A stretch of 64,000 bases of DNA, from the NCBI GenBank assembly GCA_004299485.1, contig SCQP01000001.1, forward strand, positions 496,001-560,000, in the 5' to 3' direction. Source of the DNA: Acidobacteriota bacterium (GTDB lineage Bacteria > Acidobacteriota > Terriglobia > Terriglobales > SCQP01). Positions 18,011-28,648 of the stretch are shown one piece after another. Made by a program: the position numbers and the translations under genes. Each line of letters begins with the position of its first letter. Within the stretch, counting starts at the first letter, position 1. The notes beneath the pieces were generated by a model. The model saw only the letters and a list, made by a program, of their open reading frames with translations. It had not been told where the DNA came from and did no database searches.

Positions 18011-19264
18011 TCGTGCTGGCACCGGCAGCGGATGGTCCAGCCGGATTTGTAGCACCGTCCCTGCCGGCAGCGTGATATCCCGGTTGTGCATCATGATCTC
18101 CGCCAGCGTCGCGCCCAACGCGCCATATGCCGCGCCGTCGGCCGCTCCTTTACCCCCGCCAAGCAGCGCCCCAATGCCCGCGCCGGCAGCGCCGCCTTTG
18201 AGAGCGTCGGCAGCCTTGTGGGTATTGCCGCCTGTGATCGTCCCCTCTTCGTTTTTGCTCATCGCCGCCGTGCCAACGCCAATCGTTTCCGCGCTCAGGT
18301 CAATCGGCGTCTGCCCAGGTAGCGTCAGTGTGTCGTAGCGCAAATTCATATCGGCGTGACCCCCAAAATGGCCGCCGCGCTGCAGCGAGGCGATCGTGCC
18401 TTGAATGGTCGCGCCGGACGGAATCGCCACCGTGCGGCCCACGTAAACCGGCACCGTGACGGTGAGGGCGAAGGTCTCGCCCGCGATCCCGTTTTTAGTA
18501 CTGAGTGCCTGATTCAAGGTCCCTTGGATAGTCGTGCCCTGCGGAATTAGCAGGCTGCCGCCCGAGTCGGCAGCCATGTTGACCGGCACCGTGCCACCGG
18601 CGCTGGCGGGCGCCTGCCGCCCGCCGATCGAGGAATCGAATAACTTGTGATGGAAGCCCGCATCATAGCCCAGCGCAAAACCATCCTGAAAGGCCGACTG
18701 ATACGCAGCAAGCGATCCCAGCGCAGGCACGTAGCCGGCTTGCGCGGAGTTGTAAACGGCGTGGCCGGTCAGGTCGTAGGCGTGACCGGCGTTCGCATCC
18801 GTCTGCCCCAAATCGTACCCCTCCTGATAGCCATTGGCGGTGCCGGCCTGGCTCAGCGCGCTTGCCGGCGCTGCGGGAGCAGCGGCAGGTGCCGCTGCCG
18901 GAGCAGCAACCGCCGGCGCATCGGCGCACGACGCAGTTGCGGGCGCGGGCGCAGGCGTATTCACCGACGCGGTGCGCCGCGCGTAGCCATCCCCGTAGCC
19001 GTCGTTGAAGCCGCTTTGAAAGCCGGCGCGATAATCCGTGCAGCTTCCGTCCGCGGCGTTGTAACCCGCCGACGCCAACTGATAGGCCGAAAACTTGTGC
19101 GGGTTCGCGGCGCGGCCGGCAGCATGATCCGCGCGCCCGAGGCGATACGCGGTGCTATATCCGGCTGCATAGGACGGATCGACGCCGGTCTGCGCGGACA
19201 ACGGCAAGGTGCCCAGCAAACCGGCAGCGAGCGCGATGGTCAGAATGAGGCGTGAAGGCGACAT
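18008..19264 (-). CDS. Exported glycine-zipper protein with G-Y/F-x-x-G repeats
   Basis: A 418-residue secreted protein, function unknown. A signal peptide (MSPSRLILTIALAAGLLG, cut near LSAQ) is followed by four short repeats of the pattern aromatic-x-x-G-aromatic-x-x-G-x-x-D (YAAGYSTAYRLGRADHAAG, FQSGFNDGYGDGY, YQEGYDLGQTDANAG, FQDGFALGYDAG), a Pro/Ala linker, a beta-rich middle region, and a glycine-zipper (GAAGAGIGALLGGGKGAADG) of the kind that packs in or on membranes. The ATG at 19264 has AAAGGAG seven bases upstream. It follows the 19276 gene, so the two may be co-expressed envelope proteins. Confidence 0.8.
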   Translation of the reverse strand: MSPSRLILTIALAAGLLGTLPLSAQTGVDPSYAAGYSTAYRLGRADHAAGRAANPHKFSAYQLASAGYNAADGSCTDYRAGFQSGFNDGYGDGYARRTASVNTPAPAPATASCADAPAVAAPAAAPAAAPAAPASALSQAGTANGYQEGYDLGQTDANAGHAYDLTGHAVYNSAQAGYVPALGSLAAYQSAFQDGFALGYDAGFHHKLFDSSIGGRQAPASAGGTVPVNMAADSGGSLLIPQGTTIQGTLNQALSTKNGIAGETFALTVTVPVYVGRTVAIPSGATIQGTIASLQRGGHFGGHADMNLRYDTLTLPGQTPIDLSAETIGVGTAAMSKNEEGTITGGNTHKAADALKGGAAGAGIGALLGGGKGAADGAAYGALGATLAEIMMHNRDITLPAGTVLQIRLDHPLPVPAR

Positions 19265-19275
19265 CGGGATCTCCT

Positions 19276-20085
19276 TTAGCGGTGAACTTGCCCGGCCCAG
19301 TACCCGGCTCGGGCGGTTTCGGCCTGCGCCAGTTTGCTCAGTCCCTTGGCACTGTAGTAGGCCGCAAGCCGACGATGGGCGTCGGCTTTGTCTTGCGGCG
19401 ATACGGCATTCTGAATCATGCTCCACAGCGCCCGCTCGGCGATGGTCTGCCGGCCGAGGGCGCTGGTGTCGAAGGCTTCGGAATTTCGAGTTTCCAGCTT
19501 CGCGTTTCTAGCTGCGGCCGCAGGTGCCGCAGAAACACCGAGCGCGCTCAGGGCAGAGGCCGGTAACGGAACGCTGGCCGTGCCCGCACATGTGCGCGGC
19601 CCGGTCATTTTGATGACCAGAGCCAGGTACTTCGGGCCGCTCGCGGGTACTTGCCAGCCAGTGCAGGGCAAAGTGTGTCCCCAGGAGTCAAAGGTGATCG
19701 TGTACAGCACGCCCCGTTTGAGCGCGACGAAGAAGGTGTTGCTATCAGAACTGTTATCGAAGCCGACGAACAGCTCGTGGCTGTCCTGGGGGTTCGGGGC
19801 ACCGAGGTGAACCGAATCGGGCGCATTGCCAACAAAGGGATTGCCGCCGGCAGTGAGCTCGAACACGCCGGCAACGAACGCCGACCCCGCAGGAACCGAC
19901 GCCGCGGTTTGCCTCGCCTCCACAATCTTGGTGGCCGCCCATTTAGGCGCGGCCGCCCGTTCCGCACCTCGCGCTGTGGCCACGGCGTAGTAGTCGGCGA
20001 ACCACATGGGGCTGCCCACCTGCCCCCAGGCCGGCGCCGTGCACAACACCGCCAATATTGCGCACAGCCACCAGCGAGCACGCAT
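19276..20085 (-). CDS. Secreted protein of unknown function with repeat-derived segment
   Basis: A 269-residue exported protein: signal peptide MRARWWLCAILAVLCTAPAWG, then a beta-rich domain with two cysteines (LPCTGWQ and RTCAGTA) that could form a disulfide, then a helical tail. Between the two parts lies a stretch reading NAKLETRNSEA, encoded by a GAAACTCGAAATTC-like simple repeat; it looks inserted in frame. The gene lies 11 bases ahead of the 18008-19264 gene and is probably in the same operon. No family recognised. Confidence 0.7.
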   Translation of the reverse strand: MRARWWLCAILAVLCTAPAWGQVGSPMWFADYYAVATARGAERAAAPKWAATKIVEARQTAASVPAGSAFVAGVFELTAGGNPFVGNAPDSVHLGAPNPQDSHELFVGFDNSSDSNTFFVALKRGVLYTITFDSWGHTLPCTGWQVPASGPKYLALVIKMTGPRTCAGTASVPLPASALSALGVSAAPAAAARNAKLETRNSEAFDTSALGRQTIAERALWSMIQNAVSPQDKADAHRRLAAYYSAKGLSKLAQAETARAGYWAGQVHR

Positions 20086-20269
20086 AAAGACCCTCCTACT
20101 GAACGAACGCGCAAACCCCGCCCAAACCCTGCCAACCCCGGAAGTTCTGCCAGCACCCGCGTCTTCCTACCAGCTACGAGCTACCTGCTACTAGCTGCTC
20201 TCTGGCAGGCTTCGGCGCGTCCTTCCGCGTTATCCTTCAGGGCCGACATTTCGGTCCGCGGGGGATACC

Positions 20270-23200
20270 ATGAAATGGCGTACGGCATTCTTGGCGGCGG
20301 CAGTAGTTATGACCATGGCGGCATGTGGCGGCAATGGCCCCTCCACGCCACCCCCGCCGCCCCCACCCGCCAACAATCCCGTGCCCGTCATCAGTTCTCT
20401 GTCGCCGGCGTCAGCAACCGTGGGCGCCGCCGCGCAGACCCTGACCATCAACGGCAGCAATTTCATGTCGGCTTCGACGGTCACCTACAACGGCGCCAGT
20501 CACACCGCCACCTTCGTGAGTGCGTCCTCCCTCACCATCAGCCTAAGCGCTTCCGATCAGTCAACCGCAGGCAGCTATCCGGTGGTCGTGACCAACCCGT
20601 CACCCGGCGGCGGCGCCTCCAACAGCGTTGCCTTTAAGGTGTTGGCGCCTCCGCCCTCGGCCTCCAGCCTGTCGCCGGCAACGGTACTGGTCGGCAGCAC
20701 GCCCGGCACAGTGACCATCACTGGAAGCAATTTTGATCCCAAGGCGACGGTAACCTTCGCAGGCTCCGCCGCCGCGAACGTATCGGTGGTGAGCGCCACC
20801 CAAATCACCTTCGCCACCACGGCGGCCGAGCTTTCCACGGCCGCAGTAGAAGCAGTGGTGATCACCAACCCCGACGGCCAAACGGCCACCATCAACTTCA
20901 CCGTCGACAATCCCACCCCCACCATCACCGCGGTGCAGCCGCAGCCCGTCTTCCCCTGCGACGCCCCGAAGACACTGACGGTCACCGGCACCAATTTCCT
21001 CGCCGGCACAACCGTGACCTATAACGGCGAGAGCAAAACCGCCACCGTCGCCAGCGCGACGCAGTTGGCCATCCCGCTCACCCTCGCCGATGTGGCTAAG
21101 CCCGGTAGCTACCCGGTTGCTGTGTCGCTGGCCGGTCCGGGCGGCGGCACGGCGACCCAGAACTTCGTCGTGAGCACCCCCACTGGCCCTACCCTTAGCG
21201 GCCAAGGCTCCGCCGGCTCCCTCCTGACCGTATCGACGCTCCAGACCGGATCAGGATCGGTGTCCGGCACCACCGTCTGCACCGCCCAGACCGACGATAC
21301 CGGCTTCTTCAAAGTCACGCTCGACGCGCCCACCGCGGCTCCGCTCGACGTTAGCACCGCCGCCGGCGGCACGATCAATTTCCTGGGCCCGACCATGCAG
21401 ACGCTCGCCGCCCCGGCCTTCGACGCTCTCTTCGATAGCGCTGCCGGCAATACGACGGTGAGCGGTATCCAAGTCGGCATGTTCAGCGAGTTCGCCTACC
21501 AGCTCGCCGTTTCCGATTACATCCACGGCAAGGACGCAACCCTGACCGCAGCACACGCAGATGCCACCAAACTGCTGAACGGCTTTTACCATTTCAGCGG
21601 CGCGACCGCGATCGAGCTGATTCCGCCGCAAGGCAGTGATAGCGCCTCGGAAATGGAAGCCGAACAGGGAGTGCTGAACGAGGGCGTGCAGTTGGCCTGG
21701 AAAAACCCCGCTGACCTGATCGGCGCCCTGGCGCTGGACATCCGTGATGGGGTCTGGAACGGCCGCGTCAACGTTAGTGGCGAGCCGGCGTTGCTGGCCA
21801 CCGCTGGAACCAGCGATTATCTCGACGCCGCCATCAATTGGGCCAACAGCAGTGCCGGGATGGCGGCGTTACCTAACGCTCCCAGCGCCGAGCTCGTCGA
21901 AGGCGCGGCCGCCTGCTCCTGCACGCCCGCCGCCATCGGCTTCAACCAGACCAGCTCCGGCAATTTGACCCACATGGCCTTCGGCGGCCACGAGTACGTG
22001 TTTCAGGTCTTGCAGACCACCAACACCGCCTCGCCCGGCATCGCGGTGTACGATGTTACCGATCCCACCGCCGCCCTCGCGGCGCCCAAGGTTTGGAAGA
22101 CCAACCTCAGCAGCTTCTGGGGTGTAGCGGCCATTCTGGGCGCGACCGATCACCCCCAGATCTTCGCCTTTGACGGCACCGACGCTGGCGTTACGGTGCT
22201 CAACGCCGTAACCCTGGCAACCGGCAATCCCGCCACCGGCAATCCCGTCGAGTTTACCGGCAATCTGCCCTTCACCAACCTGCAAAGTCCCGGCATCAGC
22301 GCCTCCACCGGCGGCCTATGGATCACCAGCGCCATCTGGGACGATTGCGCCACTGGCTGTCAGGTAGAGCTGGCAAGCACCGATGGCTACACTCAATTCG
22401 ACCCCGTGAGCAGCAAACTCAGCGAGAACGCCGCCTTCGCTGTCCCCAAATCTCAAGTCTTGAGCGAAAGCATGGGCGCCTCGCTGGCGCAAGGAATCCA
22501 GGTTCTCGGCGCCAAAGCGCCTGCGCCCATGCTCGTAGCCGGCAACTACGATGGCGTGCAATTGGTCGATTTCGAGGCCCAGCAGTCCTACTTCATGCCC
22601 TACACCACCTTACAGGGCTTGATTCCTGAATTTCCAACGCCGAGCTTAGGCGGCAACGGCGACACGGTCGATGGCAACGCCGTCGACAGCGGCTACGGTG
22701 TCGCCGTGCTGACGGAGGAAAACGGCACCAACAACCCCATTGGATTTCTGAATCTCGACGGCATCACCGAAACCGCGGGCTCGCCGAACGCGTTCACGCC
22801 CGCCAACCCGCAGGCCGCCGGCATGCAGCTCGGCACCGTGTCCATGAGCTTGGGCCAGCCCGCGGTGGACTCGACCGACCACATCGTCTTTGCTGGCGGC
22901 AACGGTTTCATGGCCGGCCAGCTTGTGCCGCCCTCCCAATGGGCGACAACCCCGGGGCTGTCCGACTGGGTGTTCTATCTCAGCAAGAATTCGCCGTCCC
23001 TGAACGGCTTTGCCGGCGTGCAGGACCCCAACGGCATGATCGTGTTCCCCAGCCTTGGCATGGGAAGCGCAAAATCGGCGGGCGTAGTCTATGCCTACAT
23101 GTCGGGCGCCGCAGGCGGCTCCTCCGGCCTGCTACAAGTGGATGTCACCGGCCTACTCGCCATGCCCCGCCAGGGCGCCAGCGGCGATGCCGCCCATGAA

Positions 23201-23272
23201 CCTCAGGCCGATCCCGCTACCACCAAGGACACAACCACTGGCGGCCTAATCTTGCAGGCGGTCGTGTTTTGA
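20270..23272 (+). CDS. Large lipoprotein with IPT/TIG domains
   Basis: A 1000-residue predicted surface lipoprotein: signal with lipobox MAACGG (Cys19), a poly-proline linker, then three IPT/TIG immunoglobulin-like domains (about residues 38-125, 130-215 and 220-305; each begins with P-x-I-x-x-x-x-P and contains GSNF or GTNF). The remaining 700 residues form a large extracellular domain with a beta-propeller-like pattern and no family I recognise. Such proteins often bind polysaccharide. It is monocistronic, and its stop is followed by two copies of the 16-bp repeat. Confidence 0.8.
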   Translation: MKWRTAFLAAAVVMTMAACGGNGPSTPPPPPPPANNPVPVISSLSPASATVGAAAQTLTINGSNFMSASTVTYNGASHTATFVSASSLTISLSASDQSTAGSYPVVVTNPSPGGGASNSVAFKVLAPPPSASSLSPATVLVGSTPGTVTITGSNFDPKATVTFAGSAAANVSVVSATQITFATTAAELSTAAVEAVVITNPDGQTATINFTVDNPTPTITAVQPQPVFPCDAPKTLTVTGTNFLAGTTVTYNGESKTATVASATQLAIPLTLADVAKPGSYPVAVSLAGPGGGTATQNFVVSTPTGPTLSGQGSAGSLLTVSTLQTGSGSVSGTTVCTAQTDDTGFFKVTLDAPTAAPLDVSTAAGGTINFLGPTMQTLAAPAFDALFDSAAGNTTVSGIQVGMFSEFAYQLAVSDYIHGKDATLTAAHADATKLLNGFYHFSGATAIELIPPQGSDSASEMEAEQGVLNEGVQLAWKNPADLIGALALDIRDGVWNGRVNVSGEPALLATAGTSDYLDAAINWANSSAGMAALPNAPSAELVEGAAACSCTPAAIGFNQTSSGNLTHMAFGGHEYVFQVLQTTNTASPGIAVYDVTDPTAALAAPKVWKTNLSSFWGVAAILGATDHPQIFAFDGTDAGVTVLNAVTLATGNPATGNPVEFTGNLPFTNLQSPGISASTGGLWITSAIWDDCATGCQVELASTDGYTQFDPVSSKLSENAAFAVPKSQVLSESMGASLAQGIQVLGAKAPAPMLVAGNYDGVQLVDFEAQQSYFMPYTTLQGLIPEFPTPSLGGNGDTVDGNAVDSGYGVAVLTEENGTNNPIGFLNLDGITETAGSPNAFTPANPQAAGMQLGTVSMSLGQPAVDSTDHIVFAGGNGFMAGQLVPPSQWATTPGLSDWVFYLSKNSPSLNGFAGVQDPNGMIVFPSLGMGSAKSAGVVYAYMSGAAGGSSGLLQVDVTGLLAMPRQGASGDAAHEPQADPATTKDTTTGGLILQAVVF

Positions 23273-23299
23273 AGTCTCGCGCGCCCCAGCGGCCCACGT

Positions 23300-23331
23300 A
23301 CTGAAATACTGATCTACTGAAATACTGATCT
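23300..23331. repeat. Second locus of the 16-bp repeat, two copies
   Basis: Two exact units of ACTGAAATACTGATCT, 27 bases after the stop of the IPT/TIG gene. The sequence just before (GCGCCCCAGCGGCCCACGT) resembles the flank of the five-copy array after gatA, so the repeat and its flank form one dispersed element. Confidence 0.9.
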
Positions 23332-23407
23332 ACGGTTGCTGCCGCTTGACTTTGCTGCCCGGGCCTTCCATGATGAGGCCAAATACGTGCGCCAGGAGGA
23401 AAGATCA

Positions 23408-23600
23408 TTGGCACGGATTAGGGGCAAAGTGAAGTGGTTCAACAACGTTAAGGGCTATGGGTTTATCGGCCGGGAGGGCGGCGACGATGTCTTCGTCCAC
23501 TATTCGGCGATTACCCAGGAAGGCTACAAGTCGCTGCAGGAGGGTGATGAAGTAGAGTTCGACATTACCGAGGGCAAAAAAGGGCCGCAGGCTGAGAACG

Positions 23601-23620
<20 letters not shown>
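23408..23620 (+). CDS. Cold-shock-domain protein
   Basis: A 70-residue single-stranded nucleic-acid-binding protein (OB fold). RNP1-like [10 protein letters not shown] and RNP2-like VFVHYSAI are both present, and [15 protein letters not shown] is diagnostic. The TTG at 23408 is chosen because AGGAGG lies nine bases upstream and it yields the standard length; the frame stays open to an ATG at 23336, which would add 24 atypical residues. The last 20 bases overlap the end of kdsA on the other strand. Confidence 0.93.
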
Positions 23621-26053
<2,433 letters not shown>

Positions 26054-26154
26054 TTATAAAACAGTTGTGGGTGGCCGGTGCTGGCTGCTGCGTGCATCCG
26101 AAACACAAGCGTCAGTGGCGCCGGCGTGAGCGCCCGTGATATCATCCAATCTCT

Positions 26155-26230
26155 GGGGCTGTGGCGCAGTTGGGAGCGCGCTTCCATGGCATGGAAGAGG
26201 TCAGGGGTTCGAACCCCCTCAGCTCCACCA
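26155..26230 (+). tRNA. tRNA-Ala (anticodon GGC)
   Basis: A 76-base cloverleaf: acceptor GGGGCTG / CAGCTCC with one G-T pair, D arm GCGC / GCGC, anticodon stem CTTCC / GGAAG with loop ATGGCAT (anticodon GGC), T arm with TTCGAAC loop, and encoded CCA. It is read by C-ending alanine codons, which dominate this GC-rich sequence. Confidence 0.96.
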
Positions 26231-26277
26231 CATCTTCCGCCGGCACGCCTCCCCGGGGCCTCGCCCGCAACTCCGGT

Positions 26278-26386
26278 GGCGGCAGCCTGGAGGAGCCCCG
26301 AGCGCCAGCGGGCGGACCCTGCCGGGAATCGAAACCCGCACTCCAGCGACCAACGGGAGCGACCCGGGCAAAAAGTGGCGAGCCAC
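26278..26386 (+). repeat. 109-bp dispersed repeat, copy A
   Basis: First of three copies of an element that begins GGCGGCAGC[CT]TGGAGGAGCC and ends GTGGCGAGCCAC. It lies 47 bases downstream of tRNA-Ala. Copies agree at about nine positions in ten. No coding potential or terminal duplication is visible; the 3' end has the short inverted repeat GTGGC-GA-GCCAC. Confidence 0.9.
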
Positions 26387-26620
26387 ACAACCTCCACGCC
26401 TTTTTCCCCATCTAAGTAGTTGTAGCCATCCTCCGCACCGCCGCTCCTCAGCCGCGCTGCACCGGGCAGGCCCGCCGCATACCGTGGGCGCGCACCGTCG
26501 ACTCCTCACCCGAACTATGTCCTCCCCCCGTGGCCACGCCGCCGAGCCTTGGCTCACGCCTTACCACCCATCACTAGTCACGGCGCGTCCCGGGCGCCTG
26601 TTCCATTCGCTGTTCCATTG

Positions 26621-26729
26621 GCGGCGGCTTGGAGGAGCCCGGAGCGCCAGCGGGCGGACCCTGCCGGGAATCGAAGCCCGCACTCCAAGCGACCAACGGG
26701 AGCGACCAGAGCAAAAAGTGGCGAGCCAC
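26621..26729 (+). repeat. 109-bp dispersed repeat, copy B
   Basis: Second copy, same orientation as copy A and 234 bases beyond it. It differs by a few substitutions and small indels (for example TTGGAGGAGCCCGG in place of CTGGAGGAGCCCCG). The sequence between A and B is not similar, so this is not a simple tandem. Confidence 0.9.
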
Positions 26730-26768
26730 CTGTGCCACGTCCCGCATCCAAAAACCCCCAGCAAACAC

Positions 26769-26791
26769 GCCACTTTGCATTGCAAAGTGGC
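26769..26791. promoter_or_regulatory. Perfect inverted repeat, possible operator
   Basis: GCCACTTTGCA and its complement are separated by one base, giving a near-perfect 23-bp palindrome in a gene-free stretch about 240 bases before the winged-helix gene at 27027. It could be a protein-binding site or a small hairpin. There is no T run, so it is not a canonical terminator. Confidence 0.45.
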
Positions 26792-27026
26792 ACACTTAGC
26801 GAAATCAAAGGAACACCCCACGAGACAGTCGTCGCGCTCCCAACGCTCGAACTTGGGTACCTCCCGAGCGTCAGTCAATCCGATAGGCCGACAGACCGTC
26901 AGACCGGCTGGCCGACTGAGTGTGAGCCGGAAATACCACCCGGATGGGTGGGGGCAGAAATTTGATGCACAGGCTATCCACAGGTCTGTTACACTTTTGC
27001 ACATCACTGCGGGAGGTAAGTGGACG
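26792..27026. other. Remainder of the 0.8-kb gene-free stretch before 27027
   Basis: Frames here are open but encode low-complexity Arg/Pro/Ser-rich peptides with no domain pattern. A short GACAGACCGTCAGACC-type tract lies at about 26880-26917, like the one at 11150. The last 30 bases hold GGGAGG, which serves the 27027 gene. I see no RNA gene. Confidence 0.4.
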
Positions 27027-27959
27027 ATGGCGACTCCAGTGATGCAAACGATCGACCCCGGCGGCAACTTGCACACGTGGCCCTCGGGGCTCCTGCAATT
27101 GGCGGTGCTGCTGAGCACCGGCGACGCCGGCACGCGCGCACAAATTGCAGCGCTGCACCGGGCGACGCCGCCCTTGAGCGAGGCGGCGCTGCGGGCCGAG
27201 CTGCGCAAGCTGCTGGTGGAAGTCCTACGGACCGTGGCCACCGCCCTCAGCGAAGCACTCGGATGCGGCGCCGACGCGCTGCTGCAGTTCACCAGCCCGC
27301 ATTCGCAGGAACACGCGCTGACGGGCACGAGGGCCACGCTGCACCGGCTGGACCGCTGCTGGGGTGGGCCGATCCAGTACGCGCTGCGGGCACAACATGC
27401 GCTGACGCTGTCCTGGCCGACGCCCAGCCAGACGGCTGTGCTCCTGCTCAGCGGCACCGCGTCGCTGGACGGAAAACCGCTGGGCGAAAACGAATCCGGG
27501 GCGCTGCGGCCAGGCAGCGAGTTGCATCTGGAGCCGGGCACGCTGGTGTTGGTGCGCCGGACCGCCATTTCCCTGTTGCTGGAAGCAGCCGCCAGCGGTG
27601 GCATCGAGATGCAGGATCTGCTCGCAAGTGGCGCCAGCGCCATGCTGGCCGCCGAGACTCCCGCGGGCTGGTTGGAACTCGATACCGTAAAGGGCCTCAT
27701 CAGCATCCACGGACGCAACGCGCGGCTGAGCGGCCATGAAGTGGCCGCACTGCGCGAGCTTCTACGTCAGCCTGGCAGCGTGACGAGCCGCGAAGCGCTG
27801 CACACGGCGGTGAAGTTGAGCGGAAACCGGGCGGTGGACCGCGTCATGCTGGGACTGCGCAATAAGCTGGGCGATGGAGTCATTGCGACGATGTACGGGG
27901 TGGGCTACGTGCTGGAAGTTTCGGGTCGGAGTGCCGGCAACCGCGAGGCGCACGGCTAG
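27027..27959 (+). CDS. OmpR/CadC-type winged-helix protein with novel N-terminal region
   Basis: A 310-residue putative transcription factor. The C-terminal 95 residues are a winged helix of the OmpR effector type: LSGHEVAALRELLRQPGSVTSREALH, RAVDRVMLGLRNKLGD, then IATMYGVGYVLEV. The N-terminal 200 residues match no receiver or sensor domain I know; they have no membrane segment. The ATG at 27027 follows GGGAGG; the frame upstream is open but runs through repeat DNA. Placing the DNA-binding domain at the C-terminus with an orphan N-terminus implies an unusual signal input. Confidence 0.65.
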   Translation: MATPVMQTIDPGGNLHTWPSGLLQLAVLLSTGDAGTRAQIAALHRATPPLSEAALRAELRKLLVEVLRTVATALSEALGCGADALLQFTSPHSQEHALTGTRATLHRLDRCWGGPIQYALRAQHALTLSWPTPSQTAVLLLSGTASLDGKPLGENESGALRPGSELHLEPGTLVLVRRTAISLLLEAAASGGIEMQDLLASGASAMLAAETPAGWLELDTVKGLISIHGRNARLSGHEVAALRELLRQPGSVTSREALHTAVKLSGNRAVDRVMLGLRNKLGDGVIATMYGVGYVLEVSGRSAGNREAHG

Positions 27960-28010
27960 GGCGGAATTAGCCCGCTTTCGCAAAGCCACCGCGCTACGGC
28001 AGGCGGAAAA

Positions 28011-28514
28011 TTATTGGTTCGCGCCGGCGAGCAATCGGGCGTTCTCCAGAAACAACTGCTCGATGGTTTTCTGGTGCTCGTCGATCTGATGCTGCGCTTC
28101 CTCGAGTTTGCTGATGGCCAGCTCGTAGGCGCGGAGGAGATCGGTACGGTTGTATTCGACGGCCTCGCCTGCTTTTTGCGTGGCCTGCAGCCTTTGCTCC
28201 AGGCTCCAACTGGCACTGGTATCCCGGGATTCGATCAGCAGGAGGGGACCGTGCGGAAGAACACGCACCTGGCTTTGGGCTTGACGGGAAGCGTGCGTCA
28301 GAACCACGGTTGCCAGCTCGCGGCGGGCAATGGCTTCGCGCAGGGCAGGGTGCGAGCGCAGGGTGGGCAGGCCGGAACCGCCAAAAGCCTCCCGCGCCGA
28401 GCGGTTGGCGGCGGCAATCTTACCGGCCGCATCGAGTACGGCCACGGCAGTCGAGAGGCTATCCAGCAGAGGCAGGGCAGCCTTGACCGCGGCGGCCAGA
28501 GCGGGGTTGTGCAT
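28011..28514 (-). CDS. PAS-like domain plus coiled-coil protein
   Basis: A 167-residue cytoplasmic protein. Residues about 12-110 look like a PAS fold (LLDSLSTAVAVLDAAGKIAAANRSAREAFG, a typical first strand-helix segment), and residues about 115-165 are a coiled coil ending in ENARLLAG. It has no output domain. It faces the 27027 winged-helix gene tail to tail, so the two might work together, which is only a guess. An upstream GTG at 28544 would add ten residues; neither start has a good ribosome site. Confidence 0.6.
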   Translation of the reverse strand: MHNPALAAAVKAALPLLDSLSTAVAVLDAAGKIAAANRSAREAFGGSGLPTLRSHPALREAIARRELATVVLTHASRQAQSQVRVLPHGPLLLIESRDTSASWSLEQRLQATQKAGEAVEYNRTDLLRAYELAISKLEEAQHQIDEHQKTIEQLFLENARLLAGANQ

Positions 28515-28648
28515 ACCGGGCACGATTCTTCGATGCGACGGCACAAGCTCACTGTATCACTGATCAACCCAGTGATCCGCACCGTCTACGGTATCGGCGA
28601 CGTGCTGGAAACCGGGGAAAAACTTCGGATGCAGTTTCGAGTTGGGGA

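Noticed and set aside
26278-26386. Idea that the 109-bp repeat is a tRNA relic, because its complement contains CTTCGATTCCCGG like a T-arm
   Set aside because: The stem pairs only at four of five positions and no acceptor, D or anticodon arm can be folded around it.
26136-27026. Upstream extension of the winged-helix gene through tRNA-Ala and the 109-bp repeats
   Set aside because: The frame crosses a tRNA and repeats; the ATG at 27027 has GGGAGG and gives a sensible protein.
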